The translations under genes were made by a program, and so were the position numbers. Shown here one piece after another: positions 44,193 to 52,964 of a DNA stretch of 64,000 nt. Under the pieces are notes generated by a model. That model was given only the letters and a program-made list of their open reading frames with translations. It did not search any database and was not told the origin of the DNA. Source of the DNA: an uncultured Selenomonadales bacterium (GTDB lineage: Bacteria; Bacillota; Negativicutes; Selenomonadales; Selenomonadaceae); the NCBI GenBank assembly GCA_946183785.1, contig CAMHCS010000009.1, positions 21,041 to 85,040 of the forward strand, in the 5' to 3' direction. Each line of letters starts with the position of its first letter. The first letter of the stretch is position 1.

Positions 44193-44221
44193 ATTATAAT
44201 GCGAATGGGAACGGAATGCAA
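44193..44221 (-). promoter_or_regulatory. Promoter of the ABC importer operon
   Basis: Minus strand: TTGCAT, a 17-bp spacer, TATAAT, with a leader of about 140 bases containing the possible leader peptide. No Fur-box-like palindrome is obvious by eye. Confidence 0.82.
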
Positions 44222-44269
44222 CGAAAAAATCATTTTTGACAATTTTTGGGGGCGAAGAGGAAATCCTGT

Positions 44270-44297
44270 TTGCACGACGAATTATTTTATATATGAT
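44270..44297 (+). promoter_or_regulatory. Candidate promoter of the GT41 gene
   Basis: TTGCAC at 44270, a 16-bp spacer, TATGAT at 44292. It supports a start at 44338 rather than the upstream in-frame codons at 44236 or 44293. Confidence 0.55.
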
Positions 44298-44337
44298 ACT
44301 CAAAAATGACGACGAAGCATGGACGGCGGGGGCAGGT

Positions 44338-46116
44338 ATGGACGAACGGACAGACGAAGGGAAAACGACGGGCAAGGAGGAATGGCTGGCGACGGCCTGG
44401 CAATTCTTCCATGACGGGGACTTCAACGGCATGCGCGCCTGCGCGCGGGAGATCCTTTCCCATGATATGGACGACGTGGACGGACAGGCGCTTTTTGCAC
44501 AGGCGTCCCTGTACCTCGGCGAGGAGGAGACGGCAGAGAATATTGTGCGCCGCCTTTGGGATGCGGCGCCCGGACATTGGCGGCTGCTTTTGGTGGCGGG
44601 CGAGATTCACGCGCTGCGCTTTGAAATGCGGCAGGCCATCGACGTGTTGAAGCGGCTTTGGGCGCTGGGGCAAGCACGGATGGGAGAGGTTGCGCCTTAC
44701 GATATGGCAATCATGGAGAGAGCGGGCCGGATTTTGACCGACGCCTGCTATCTTTTGGCGCGTCCTGACGAAGCGGCGGAATATCTATTTGAGCTCGTCG
44801 GACTGCTGGCCGACCCGCAAACAAAAGAGGAGCTTTACAGCAAGGCGCTGTTTCTTTCCAATTACCGTTCAGAAGGGCAGCAGAATCGGGCGCGTCGGGA
44901 GGGGATCAACGGCTTTTTCGGAGCGAAGGTTACGATGCCGCATACGCGGCCATCCTCGGTGCCGGACCGGAAAATGCGGATCGGGTATATTTCCCCGGAC
45001 CTGCGGGAGCACGCCGTGGCGAATTTTTTGTCTCCGTTCTTCCGGAATTTTGCGAAGCTTGATTTCAATGTATTCTGCTATATGACGGGAACGTCGGACA
45101 ACATCACGCAGCGCTTTAAGAGGAGCGCGGTAAATTGGCGAGACTTGCAGGGGCTTTCCCCGCAGGAGGCGGCGCGCAGGATTTATCGAGACCATGTGGA
45201 CGTTCTCGTGGATTTCGCGGGGCATTCCCAGGGATCGAGCCTTGCGACGCTTGCCTACCGGCCTGCGCCGATCCAGATGACCGCCATTGGAGACGTGGGT
45301 TCCACCGGGCTCCGGGAGATTGACTATTTCCTGACAGACGGCTACTGCTCGCCTCCCGACCGTCCCTCGCCGGAGTTTACCGAGCAGCTTGCGCGGCTTG
45401 CGGGTTGCCATCTGTGCTACGACCCGAGTATCCTGCGCCCACTGCCGGAGCCGGGCGTCGAGCCTCCTGCCCAGCGGAACGGATTTGTGACTTTCGGCAG
45501 CTTCAACAACTTCGCAAAGGCGAGCAGGGAGACGCTGGTGCTGTGGCGCTCCGTCCTGGAGGCCGTGCCGCGTTCCCGGCTGCTTATCAAAGGAAAAATC
45601 GCTTCGGTGCCGGACGGAGAGGAGGAAGTAAAAGCTCGCCTCGCCAACGTCGGAGTCGATCTTGCGCGGGTCGATCTGCGTCCGTACAGCCCAGATTATC
45701 TGGAACAGTATCGCGACGTCGACGTCGCTCTGGACACGACCCCGTTCACCGGAGGATTGACTACTTGCGAGGCCCTTGTCATGGGCGTCCCCGTCATCTC
45801 ACTGAAGGGATCGACTCACGCTGCGCGCATCGGCGCAAGCATTCTGGAAAATGCGGGGCTGCCGGAGCTTGTCGCCGCCAACGGTATGGAATATGTGAAA
45901 AAAGCCGCGCGCATCGCCGGCTCCCTGCAGATCCTCGTGAAATTTCACGGCGGGCTCCGCGAGGTCGTGCGCGGGTCGCGGCTGATGGATGCGAAGGGCT
46001 ATATGAAAAACGTCGAGGCACTTTATCGGTCGCTTTGGGAAAAATACTGCACCGCGAAAGACCGGCCGACTGCGGCAGAAGGGAGCAAAGCGCGGCAATA
46101 TTTTCACGGGATATGA
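44338..46116 (+). CDS. GT41-family (OGT/SPINDLY-like) glycosyltransferase with TPR-like N-terminus
   Basis: The ATG at 44338 gives 592 residues. The ribosome site is weak (GGGGGC) and earlier in-frame starts exist, but the promoter lies between them and this ATG. Residues about 20-190 are helical and TPR-like. From about 210 the C-terminal catalytic domain of GT41 follows: RIGYISPDLREHAVANFLSP, VDFAGHSQGSSL, TGLREIDYFLTD, FGSFNNFAKAS, then RSRLLIKGK and DVALDTTPFTGGLTTCEAL. GT41 enzymes transfer GlcNAc or hexose from a nucleotide sugar to Ser/Thr or Asn of proteins in the cytoplasm. Possible targets are flagellin (a YjfB gene follows) or the adhesins of this window. The target is inference. 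Confidence 0.87.
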   Translation: MDERTDEGKTTGKEEWLATAWQFFHDGDFNGMRACAREILSHDMDDVDGQALFAQASLYLGEEETAENIVRRLWDAAPGHWRLLLVAGEIHALRFEMRQAIDVLKRLWALGQARMGEVAPYDMAIMERAGRILTDACYLLARPDEAAEYLFELVGLLADPQTKEELYSKALFLSNYRSEGQQNRARREGINGFFGAKVTMPHTRPSSVPDRKMRIGYISPDLREHAVANFLSPFFRNFAKLDFNVFCYMTGTSDNITQRFKRSAVNWRDLQGLSPQEAARRIYRDHVDVLVDFAGHSQGSSLATLAYRPAPIQMTAIGDVGSTGLREIDYFLTDGYCSPPDRPSPEFTEQLARLAGCHLCYDPSILRPLPEPGVEPPAQRNGFVTFGSFNNFAKASRETLVLWRSVLEAVPRSRLLIKGKIASVPDGEEEVKARLANVGVDLARVDLRPYSPDYLEQYRDVDVALDTTPFTGGLTTCEALVMGVPVISLKGSTHAARIGASILENAGLPELVAANGMEYVKKAARIAGSLQILVKFHGGLREVVRGSRLMDAKGYMKNVEALYRSLWEKYCTAKDRPTAAEGSKARQYFHGI

Positions 46117-46166
46117 GCATTTGGTTGGAATTTTATAACAGCCTGTTTCTGTTTTTTCGAAAGCAC

Positions 46167-46195
46167 TTGCACTTTCCTCTTCTATTCGCTATAAT
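46167..46195 (+). promoter_or_regulatory. Promoter upstream of the YjfB-family gene
   Basis: TTGCAC at 46167, a 17-bp spacer, TATAAT at 46190, 40 bases before the start codon. Confidence 0.8.
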
Positions 46196-46234
46196 ACAGA
46201 AAATATCACCGCGACGGAAAAGGAGTGAGGAAGC

Positions 46235-46423
46235 GTGGACATGGATATGAGCATCGCAGCGCTCAGCGTCAATATGGCGCAAGCGCAGACACAGCAACAG
46301 CTTGGGATTTCCATACTCAAGGAGGCGATGGAGACGAGCGGCGAAGCCGTGGCGGAGCTTTTGGAAAGCGTCCCTGCAGTCCTCGATCCGAATCTCGGAG
46401 CGGCGGTAGATATCATGGTCTGA
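46235..46423 (+). CDS. YjfB-family putative motility protein
   Basis: The 62 residues follow the YjfB layout: an N-terminal MSIAALSVNMAQAQ, then QQQLGISILKEAM, and a C-terminal PNLGAAVDIMV. The start is the GTG at 46235, 9 bases after AAGGAG; ATGs at 46241 and 46247 are alternatives. The family is linked to motility in Bacillus and clostridia but its molecular role is unknown. It suggests, without proving, that the organism has flagella. Confidence 0.8.
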   Translation: MDMDMSIAALSVNMAQAQTQQQLGISILKEAMETSGEAVAELLESVPAVLDPNLGAAVDIMV

Positions 46424-46487
46424 TTTCTGCTGCCGGGCGGATCCGGCAACGGGGATTTGCAAGACGAAAGGTAAGGGGATTTTTTTC

Positions 46488-46769
46488 ATGGCTTTTGAAG
46501 ACGAGACGCTCACGTGCAAAGACTGCGGCAAGGAGTTTATCTTCACCGCAGGCGAACAGGAATTTTATGCGGAGAAGGGCTTCGAGAACAAGCCCGCCCG
46601 CTGCCGCGACTGCCGCGACAAGCGCCGCCGCACCCGTGACAACGGCGAGGAGCGCCAGATGTTCACGGTGGTTTGCGCAGACTGCGGCAAGGAGACGCAG
46701 GTTCCGTTCGAGCCGAAAGACGACCGTCCGGTCTACTGCCGCGACTGCTTCAGCAAGCATCGTCGGTAA
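46488..46769 (+). CDS. Zinc-ribbon domain protein with three CxxC sites
   Basis: The 93-residue protein has CKDCGKEF near the N-terminus, CRDCRDKRR in the middle, CADCGKE further on and CRDCF near the end, so two zinc ribbons are likely. The region between is basic and polar. The ATG at 46488 has AAGGGGAT upstream. Such small proteins are common in Firmicutes and may bind nucleic acid or ribosomal components; the function is unknown. Confidence 0.82.
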   Translation: MAFEDETLTCKDCGKEFIFTAGEQEFYAEKGFENKPARCRDCRDKRRRTRDNGEERQMFTVVCADCGKETQVPFEPKDDRPVYCRDCFSKHRR

Positions 46770-46841
46770 GAGGCGGGGCAACCAAAGAGGCGGAGCACGT
46801 GCCTGACGTTTTGGATAAAGGAACGAAAAATTGTGCAAAGC

Positions 46842-46860
46842 AGCCCGGCGCGTCCGGGCT
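46842..46860 (+). other. GC-rich hairpin upstream of the amino acid binding protein gene
   Basis: Stem AGCCCGG/CCGGGCT with a five-base loop, followed by GTACTTATTAAAAG and not a T-run. It lies 33 bases before the start at 46894 and may protect the mRNA 5' end or weakly terminate upstream transcription. Confidence 0.4.
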
Positions 46861-46893
46861 GTACTTATTAAAAGAAAGGAAAAGGTGAATGAA

Positions 46894-47679
46894 ATGAAAA
46901 AGTTTATGACGCTTTGCCTGGTCGCGCTCCTCGCACTGGCGGCGCTGGCCGCAGGCTGCGGCGGGGACGGCGGCAAGAAGGATTCCAAGGCCGACCAGAA
47001 GACGGAAAAGGTGCTTCGTATCGGCACGAACGCGGACTTCGCACCGTTTGAGTTCCAGGACGTCAGCGGCAAGGAGTACCAGGGCTTCGATATGGACCTG
47101 ATTCGCGCTGTCGCGAAAGAAATGGGCTACAAGGCTGAAATCCAGAACATCAATTTCGACGGTCTGATCCCGGCGCTGGAGGCGGGCAACCTCGACGTCA
47201 TCATTTCGGGAATGACAATCAATGACGAGCGCAAGAAGAAGGTCGACTTTTCCGATCCTTATTACAAGTCCGGCCTCTCCATCATCGTGAAGAAGGACGA
47301 CAAGTCCATCAACAAGTTCTCCGACCTGAAGGGCAAGAAGGTAGCCGTGCAGATCGGCACCACCAGCGCGATGGAGGTCAAGAAGATCGAGGGCGCCGAG
47401 GTTAAGGAATTCAACAGCTCCGCCGACACGTTCCTTGAGCTGAAGGCCGGCGGCGTCGACGCCGTCGTCAATGACCGCCCGGTCAACGACTACTACATCA
47501 TGAAGAGCGGCGTCACCGACGTCCGCCGTCTCGAAGAGTTGCTGACTTCCGAAGATTACGGCATCGCTTCCTCGAAGAAGAAACCGGAAATGAAGAAGCA
47601 GCTCGACGCCGCGCTGAAGAAGCTCCACGACAACGGCGAGTACGACAAGATCTTCAAGAAATGGTTCGGTAACGGCTGA
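46894..47679 (+). CDS. Polar amino acid ABC importer, substrate-binding lipoprotein (GlnH/HisJ type)
   Basis: The ATG at 46894 follows a purine-rich ribosome site (GGAAAAGGTG). The lipobox LAAGC gives Cys22. The mature sequence carries the family hallmarks: LRIGTNADFAPFEF, GFDMDLIRAVAKEMGY, NFDGLIPALEAGNLDVIISGMTI, YYKSGLSIIV, LKGKKVAVQIGTTS, DAVVNDRPV and a terminal IFKKWFG. The Arg that contacts the ligand carboxylate is presumably in TINDERKKKVDFS. It delivers a polar amino acid to the permease encoded downstream. A terminator and a new promoter separate it from the other two genes, so it may be made in excess. Confidence 0.92.
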   Translation: MKKFMTLCLVALLALAALAAGCGGDGGKKDSKADQKTEKVLRIGTNADFAPFEFQDVSGKEYQGFDMDLIRAVAKEMGYKAEIQNINFDGLIPALEAGNLDVIISGMTINDERKKKVDFSDPYYKSGLSIIVKKDDKSINKFSDLKGKKVAVQIGTTSAMEVKKIEGAEVKEFNSSADTFLELKAGGVDAVVNDRPVNDYYIMKSGVTDVRRLEELLTSEDYGIASSKKKPEMKKQLDAALKKLHDNGEYDKIFKKWFGNG

Positions 47680-47703
47680 TTGCTTTGTAAGCCGGTATCT
47701 TAC

Positions 47704-47734
47704 AAAAAAGCCGCGCATGATGTGCGGCTTTTTT
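47704..47734. terminator. Rho-independent terminator after the binding protein gene
   Basis: AAAAAA, stem GCCGCGCA/TGTGCGGC, TTTTTT. It lies 25 bases after the stop at 47679. Confidence 0.88.
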
Positions 47735-47744
47735 GTTTGCGCAT

Positions 47745-47773
47745 TTGACAGGCTTCATGCCGTGAAATATAAT
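47745..47773 (+). promoter_or_regulatory. Consensus promoter of the amino acid permease and ATPase genes
   Basis: TTGACA at 47745, a 17-bp spacer, TATAAT at 47768: a perfect match to the sigma-70 consensus. Confidence 0.88.
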
Positions 47774-47801
47774 ATTTACATTGTGTTATCATTAAAAGCG
47801 G

Positions 47802-48476
47802 GTGAAGCGATTGGACATGAATTTTGAGCTGATGGTGCAGGCAATGCCGCTGCTCCTGACGGGGGCTGCCGTGACGGTGCAGATTACCGCGTTGTCTGTG
47901 TTAATTGGCATTGTGATCGGACTTTTCGTCGGCGTCGCGCGGATATCGACGTATCGGATCGTGCATTTATTGGCGGCGGTGTATGTCGATTTCCTGCGCG
48001 GGACGCCACTCCTTGTGCAGATTTTCCTCGTGTATTTCGCACTTCCCGTCGTGACCGGGCAGCGGATCGATCCGTTCATTGCGGCAATCGCGGCGTGCAG
48101 TATCAACAGCAGCGCTTATGTGGCCGAAATTTTTCGTGCGGGCATTCAGTCTATCGACGCGGGGCAGATGGAGGCCGGACGGTCTCTGGGGATGACCTGG
48201 CTGCAGACGATGCGTCATATCATCGTGCCGCAGGCGGCACGGCGCGTAATCCCGCCGCTGGGCAACGAGTTTATCGCGCTCTTGAAGGATTCGTCGCTGG
48301 TGTCGGTCATCGGATTCGAGGAGCTGACCCGGCGCGGGCAGCTTATCATCGCGCGGACGTATGCGTCGTTGGAGATCTGGCTTTGTGTCGCGATCATTTA
48401 TCTCGCGATGACCGTTTCGATTTCGCGGCTCGTCGCATGGCTCGAACGGAGGTACAAGATCGATGATCAGCGTTAG
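47802..48476 (+). CDS. Polar amino acid ABC importer permease (HisM/GlnP type)
   Basis: The protein has about 224 residues. The frame opens at the GTG at 47802, but a TTG at 47811 or the ATG at 47817 fits the GGGTG ribosome site better. There are about five membrane helices and the conserved segments [20 protein letters not shown] and [22 protein letters not shown], the loop that docks on the ATPase. It probably forms a homodimer. It overlaps the ATPase gene by 14 bases. Confidence 0.9.
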   Translation: MKRLDMNFELMVQAMPLLLTGAAVTVQITALSVLIGIVIGLFVGVARISTYRIVHLLAAVYVDFLRGTPLLVQIFLVYFALPVVTGQRIDPFIAAIAACSINSSAYVAEIFRAGIQSIDAGQMEAGRSLGMTWLQTMRHIIVPQAARRVIPPLGNEFIALLKDSSLVSVIGFEELTRRGQLIIARTYASLEIWLCVAIIYLAMTVSISRLVAWLERRYKIDDQR

Positions 48477-49182
48477 GCATTTGAAAAAGACCTTTGGCCG
48501 CGTCGAGGTGCTGAAGGATGTGAATCTTGATATTGCGGAGAAGGAAGTCGTCGTGATTATCGGGCCGTCGGGCAGCGGGAAGTCGACACTGCTCCGGTGC
48601 CTGAATTATCTAGAGAAGCCAACGGGCGGTGAGATCACAGTGGACGGCATGACGCTGGGCGGCGACACGGATATCAACAAAGTTCGCGCCGAAGTCGGCA
48701 TGGTGTTCCAGCGGTTCAATTTGTTTCCGCATATGACGGCGATGGAGAATATCATATTGGCGCCGATAAAGGTTCGGGGGATTCCACGAGCGGAAGCGGA
48801 AGCAGACGCGCTTCGTCTCCTTGCGAAGGTCGGGCTGGCGGACCGCGCGGCGGCTTATCCGGAACAGCTTTCCGGCGGCCAGCAGCAGCGCGTCGCAATA
48901 GCCCGTGCGCTGGCGATGAAGCCGAAGGTGATGCTGTTCGACGAGCCGACGTCGGCTCTCGACCCGGAAATGGTCAAGGAAGTGTTGGAGGTCATGAAGG
49001 AGCTTGCGCGGGAGGGCATGACGATGGCTGTCGTGACTCACGAAATGGGCTTTGCCCGAGAGGTGGGCGACCGCGTGCTCTTCGTCGATCAGGGCGTGAT
49101 TCTCGAACAGGGCACGCCAGAGGAGATTTTCAGCCGTCCGAAAGAAGCGAGGACGCAGGAGTTTCTGTCCAAGATTCTTTGA
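48463..49182 (+). CDS. Polar amino acid ABC importer ATPase (GlnQ/HisP type)
   Basis: The 239 residues show Walker [22 protein letters not shown], signature [15 protein letters not shown], Walker [15 protein letters not shown], and the switch His in [15 protein letters not shown] [10 protein letters not shown]. Length and motifs are standard for the family. It drives uptake with the permease at 47802. Confidence 0.94.
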   Translation: MISVRHLKKTFGRVEVLKDVNLDIAEKEVVVIIGPSGSGKSTLLRCLNYLEKPTGGEITVDGMTLGGDTDINKVRAEVGMVFQRFNLFPHMTAMENIILAPIKVRGIPRAEAEADALRLLAKVGLADRAAAYPEQLSGGQQQRVAIARALAMKPKVMLFDEPTSALDPEMVKEVLEVMKELAREGMTMAVVTHEMGFAREVGDRVLFVDQGVILEQGTPEEIFSRPKEARTQEFLSKIL

Positions 49183-49284
49183 TGGTTTCGGATTACGGTA
49201 TAAGAAGGAAACAGATACGGGCCTATTTTCCTAATATTAAGGCCTCCTATATAATGTGATTCATGCAACATTTTTTCAATTTAA

Positions 49285-49313
49285 TTGACACCTCCATAAA
49301 ACGCGCCTATAAT
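49285..49313 (+). promoter_or_regulatory. Consensus promoter of the cold-shock protein gene
   Basis: TTGACA at 49285, a 17-bp spacer, TATAAT at 49308. A leader of about 50 bases precedes the ATG at 49371. Confidence 0.88.
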
Positions 49314-49370
49314 AAGTGTCGGTCAGCAAGGAAGGCCAGTTCATACACTTTTAGGAGGAGAGTTTTAGTT

Positions 49371-49568
49371 ATGGTCGGTAAAGTTAAATGGTTCAGCAGT
49401 GAAAAAGGTTACGGTTTTATTGAACGCGAGGATGGCGGTGACGTGTTCGTTCATTTTTCTGCGATTCAGGACGAGGGGTACAAGACTCTGGCGGAGGGCC
49501 AGGAAGTGGAGTTTGAGATCGTTGAGGGTGCGCGTGGTCCGCAGGCGGCGAACGTCGTCAAGAAGTGA
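49371..49568 (+). CDS. Cold-shock domain protein (CspA family)
   Basis: The 65-residue protein has the two RNA-binding motifs KGYGFIE and DVFVHFSAI and the usual single OB-fold. The ATG at 49371 follows AGGAGGAG. It binds single-stranded RNA or DNA as a chaperone. It is monocistronic, with a perfect promoter and its own terminator. Confidence 0.95.
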   Translation: MVGKVKWFSSEKGYGFIEREDGGDVFVHFSAIQDEGYKTLAEGQEVEFEIVEGARGPQAANVVKK

Positions 49569-49596
49569 TAAGCCGTAATTTTATACAGCGTTGATT

Positions 49597-49626
49597 GCCC
49601 GGTCTTTTTATAAGGCCGGGCTTTTT
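49597..49626 (+). terminator. Terminator of the cold-shock gene
   Basis: Stem GCCCGGTC/GGCCGGGC with a loop of 9 bases, then TTTTT. It lies directly before MITE copy 2. Confidence 0.82.
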
Positions 49627-49633
49627 CATTTAG

Positions 49634-49793
49634 GGAAGCACTGAATAAGTCCCGCCGCGCCCCTGACGGGTCTTTTTCCGTCATGCTGCGTCAAAGTGCT
49701 CTCGACGTAGCTCTGCTACGACTTCGAGCACTTTTCCTTGCCTGACGAAAAAATCCCTCGACAGGGCCACGACTTGACTTAATCAGTGCTTCC
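49634..49793 (+). mobile_element. 160-bp MITE, copy 2 (subfamily A)
   Basis: Ends GGAAGCACTGAATAAGTC and inverted GACTTAATCAGTGCTTCC; flanked by TTAG on both sides (49630-49633 and 49794-49797). By eye it differs from copy 1 at about one base. It has no coding capacity. Confidence 0.87.
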
Positions 49794-49883
49794 TTAGAAA
49801 AGTTTTGATCTTGGCAGGAAAACAAACTCATGCGGCGAATTATTTTTACGTGAGAGTTTGTGCAAGAAACGGAGGATAACGAG

Positions 49884-50261
49884 ATGCGAAAAATTCTTGT
49901 CGTGGACGACGACGATATGAACCTTAAAATGGCTGAATTCATTTTAAAAAAGGACATGAAGGATATTGAGGTACTGCTGGCGGATTCGGGTATGAAGGCC
50001 ATCGACGCCATGCAGCGGGAGAAGTTCGATTTGGTACTTCTGGATTTCCAGATGCCGATGATGAACGGCCTGAAGACGCTGGAAATCATCCGTAAGCGCG
50101 AGGACATGAAGGACACTCCGGTGATTTTCCTGACGGCCGCCTCGGATCGGGATACGGTTGTCAAGGCGGGCATGATGGGCGTCCAGGGCTATATCAAGAA
50201 GCCGTTCATGCCGAAGGATCTGATCGACAGGGTGAGCCAGACGCTTGCGGAGAAAAAGTGA
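49884..50261 (+). CDS. Stand-alone response-regulator receiver (CheY-like)
   Basis: The ATG at 49884 follows GGAG (125 residues); a GTG at 49860 lies upstream of that site. The acidic cluster VVDDDD (residues 8-11), phosphoacceptor Asp54 in LLDFQMPMMNG, Thr in FLTAAS and Lys in KKPF are all present. There is no output domain, so it should act by protein contact or as a phosphate shuttle. It lies between two MITEs and upstream of the kinase operon, whose hybrid kinase ends in an Hpt domain that could phosphorylate it. Confidence 0.9.
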   Translation: MRKILVVDDDDMNLKMAEFILKKDMKDIEVLLADSGMKAIDAMQREKFDLVLLDFQMPMMNGLKTLEIIRKREDMKDTPVIFLTAASDRDTVVKAGMMGVQGYIKKPFMPKDLIDRVSQTLAEKK

Positions 50262-50275
50262 GAGTTATCCGTTAA

Positions 50276-50435
50276 GGAAACACTGATTAAGTCAATTCGT
50301 GCATCTGTCGAGGGTTTTTTTCGACTGTCTAGGAAAAGCCCTCGAAGGCGTAGCATCGCTACGTCGAGAGGGATTTGACAACGACAGGCGGAAAAAGACC
50401 CGGCAGAGGCGCGGAGGGACTTATTCAGTGGTTCC
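50276..50435 (-). mobile_element. 160-bp MITE, copy 3 (subfamily B)
   Basis: Ends GGAAACACTGATTAAGTC and inverted GACTTATTCAGTGGTTCC; flanked by TTAA on both sides (50272-50275 and 50436-50439). It is opposite in orientation to copies 1 and 2. It sits between the receiver gene and the EIIC-like gene. Confidence 0.87.
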
Positions 50436-50496
50436 TTAAGTATGTGTGGAGTATTTCGGTGTGGTTGCCAATGCATGAAAGGGGGATAGATAAGAC

Positions 50497-51846
50497 GTGG
50501 AGCAGTTCTTTGACTGGGTGGAGTGCTCGTTCGTGCCTTGGGCGGGGCGGTTTTCCAGCAATAAGTACATGGCGGCGATCCGCGACACGTTCTATCGGCT
50601 GATTCCTTTCATCATCATATTGTATGTTTTACGCATTCTTCGGTGGGCCGTTCTCGACCCTGAGGGGCCGGTCATGGGTGAGAACGGCATAGGCTTCGGT
50701 GCTGTGATTACAGGCGGCCTTTATGGCGAGGAGTATCAGGCGACAGCATTTTACCGTTTCGCGCGTTTGTTTTCAGAAGCAATAGACTTCAGTTCTGTTT
50801 TGCTTCTGATGTTTTTGACGATGACGCTGGCCATCCAGCTGACGAAAATTTGGGGCGGAGATAAGTCCCTGGCGGCTTTTTGTGCGCTGGGGGGCTTTTT
50901 TATGTTCACGCAAATGGAGGCGGAATACGTCAGTGGAGCCGCGGAGGTTTTGGGCCATCCGCCCATCCGGGTGCCTTCGGCGTTCCTGTTTGCGGTGTTA
51001 TCGGCGCGCATCCTGTCTTGGCTGGACTGCGTTCCACGCCTTCGCCTGCATGTGCCGGAGTCTTTGCCCGAGCGCGTGGCAAAGCCGTTGGAACGGTGCA
51101 TCCCCGCGGCATTGACCCTTGTCTCATTTCTGGTGTTCTGCATTGTGGTTACTCGTCTTTTTGTGGCTTCGTACAATGAATTCGATCATTTCATCCAGAC
51201 GGTGCTGCGCCCCGCATCCCAGACGCTCGTGTTCGCGCTGGTGTACCAATGCGCAATCTGGTTCTTGTGGTGGTGCGGGCTGTTCGGGGAAAACTTCGTC
51301 GAGATTTTCAACGACTTTGTTTATTGGCCTGCGCAGCTCGCAAATCAGGCCACGGCGGCAGCCTCCATGTTTACAACCGGAGACAACCTGACGCAAGGCT
51401 ACGTATTTACCAGCGAATTTTTCCGCACGGCGGACGTCCACGTTTTGGCATTGGCGGCGGCGGTGCTGGTCTTTTCCGAGAACCGGCGGCTGCGGAGCGT
51501 AACCTGGTTCATGCTGCCGTTGCTGGCATTCAATATTTCGCTGCCGTATTTCTTCTGCCTGCCGGTAGTTTTGAACCCATCGATTCTGTTGCCGTTTTTG
51601 ATTGCGCCGCTGGCAAATACGATGGTGGCATGGGCGGCGATTTCCTGGGGTGTGGTGCCGGTGTTTCAGTTTACCACGGCGGGCACGGTGCCGGTGGTTT
51701 TGAGCGGCATCCTCGGAACAGGCTCTCTGATGGGCGGCGTGCTGCATCTCGTCGTGTTCATTCTTGACGTGTTCATCTATGCTCCTTTCGTCATTGTGGC
51801 GAACCGTGCAAATGGCGGGCAGGGCGGAAAGGAGGACACGCCGTGA
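50497..51846 (+). CDS. Orphan PTS EIIC-like membrane protein (lactose/cellobiose type)
   Basis: The GTG at 50497 follows AAAGGGGG (449 residues). About ten membrane helices are visible. The opening FVPWAGRFSSNKYMAAIRDTF and the later PFLIAPLANTMVAW region resemble EIIC permeases of the lactose/cellobiose family. No EIIA or EIIB is encoded nearby, so classical sugar phosphotransfer here is unlikely. It overlaps the next gene by 4 bases (GTGA) and is followed by a binding protein and a kinase. I infer a sensory role: binding or passing a sugar signal to the kinase. The family call is by pattern and moderately sure. Confidence 0.7.
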   Translation: MEQFFDWVECSFVPWAGRFSSNKYMAAIRDTFYRLIPFIIILYVLRILRWAVLDPEGPVMGENGIGFGAVITGGLYGEEYQATAFYRFARLFSEAIDFSSVLLLMFLTMTLAIQLTKIWGGDKSLAAFCALGGFFMFTQMEAEYVSGAAEVLGHPPIRVPSAFLFAVLSARILSWLDCVPRLRLHVPESLPERVAKPLERCIPAALTLVSFLVFCIVVTRLFVASYNEFDHFIQTVLRPASQTLVFALVYQCAIWFLWWCGLFGENFVEIFNDFVYWPAQLANQATAAASMFTTGDNLTQGYVFTSEFFRTADVHVLALAAAVLVFSENRRLRSVTWFMLPLLAFNISLPYFFCLPVVLNPSILLPFLIAPLANTMVAWAAISWGVVPVFQFTTAGTVPVVLSGILGTGSLMGGVLHLVVFILDVFIYAPFVIVANRANGGQGGKEDTP

Positions 51847-52964
51847 AAATATCGGAAGAGAAACGTTTAGAGACGCGCCAGCGCCACTTCATCATGGGGC
51901 TGGCCTGCCTGATTCTCATCTGCATCGGCGTTTCGGTGGTGCAGTTCCATACCGAGCCGAGGCAGACGCGCCCGAAGATCGGCATGATCATGCGCGGCTC
52001 GAAGGATCAGGACGGTTGGAACAAAGTGCAGTACGAAGGACTCAGGGACGCTGCGAAAGAGCTGGGTATGGATGTCATTGTGAAGGAGAACACGATCGGA
52101 ACGATCGGCGATTACAAAAAAATCCTCAACAGTTTCGTCGCACAGGGCATCCAGCGCGTTGTGGTCACGCTGCATCGGTATCCGCCGGAGCTTCGGGAGC
52201 TTTTCCGGCAATATCCGAATATGGAGTTCATCCTGCAGACTACGGAGTTTTCCGAGAATAATATGCTGTCGTGTTCGACGCGGCTTTTCGAGGTGCAATA
52301 TCTGGCGGGCCTGATTGCAGGCTACCAGACGGAGACGGGTATGGTCGGTTATGTGGCGCCGTTCCCCTGTGTGGAGGTGAACCGAGGTCTTAACGCCTTC
52401 ACCATTGGCGTGAAGCGCGCGAATCCTTCGGCGCGTGTCAAGGTGGCCTGGTCCAGCGACTGGGACACGCCGGAGCGGGAACGGGCGGCAGTGGATTCCC
52501 TCGCGATGGAAAATGTGGACGTGATGTCCTACCAGCAGGATGGGCGCACGGTGGCTGACGCCGCCGAGAAGTGGGGCATCGATTACATCGACGCTCACGA
52601 ATTCCACCCGGAGCACAAGCACTGTCTGACCGCCGTGCAGTCAGATTGGCGGACGGTTTACCACAACCTTTTGAGCAGGCATGTCCGGAAGGGGCGCATG
52701 GCGAACGCGAACAATTATCTCTGGCAGGGCTTTCTTGAGCATATCGTGTCCGTCGCGCAGCTAAGCGAGTGGGTGTCGCCGAAAGCTCGGGAGCAAATCG
52801 CCCGTTCCGTCAGGGACAGGGCCAAGGGGCAGCGCCTGATTTACGGTGGAGAAATCTACGACAACAACGGCGTGAAGCGATGCGACGACAAGGAAATCCT
52901 CAGCAACGAATATTTGCGGGTGCATATGAATTGGCTGGTAAGGGGGGTTGAGCAGGTTGAATAA
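51843..52964 (+). CDS. BMP/Med-family binding protein, membrane-anchored
   Basis: The 373 residues begin with one hydrophobic helix (about 16-34) and no lipobox, so it should be tethered in the inner membrane and face the periplasm. The mature part has the BMP layout: [28 protein letters not shown], then [53 protein letters not shown], and [13 protein letters not shown] proteins usually bind nucleosides for ABC import; no ABC genes are here. It probably binds a ligand and signals to the kinase whose gene overlaps it. Confidence 0.82.
   Translation: MKISEEKRLETRQRHFIMGLACLILICIGVSVVQFHTEPRQTRPKIGMIMRGSKDQDGWNKVQYEGLRDAAKELGMDVIVKENTIGTIGDYKKILNSFVAQGIQRVVVTLHRYPPELRELFRQYPNMEFILQTTEFSENNMLSCSTRLFEVQYLAGLIAGYQTETGMVGYVAPFPCVEVNRGLNAFTIGVKRANPSARVKVAWSSDWDTPERERAAVDSLAMENVDVMSYQQDGRTVADAAEKWGIDYIDAHEFHPEHKHCLTAVQSDWRTVYHNLLSRHVRKGRMANANNYLWQGFLEHIVSVAQLSEWVSPKAREQIARSVRDRAKGQRLIYGGEIYDNNGVKRCDDKEILSNEYLRVHMNWLVRGVEQVE

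Noticed and set aside
43641..44432. A 263-codon minus-strand frame across the importer promoter and the lipoprotein start.
   Set aside because: It is out of frame with the lipoprotein gene, crosses the promoter at 44193-44221 and becomes Arg-rich nonsense inside the real gene.
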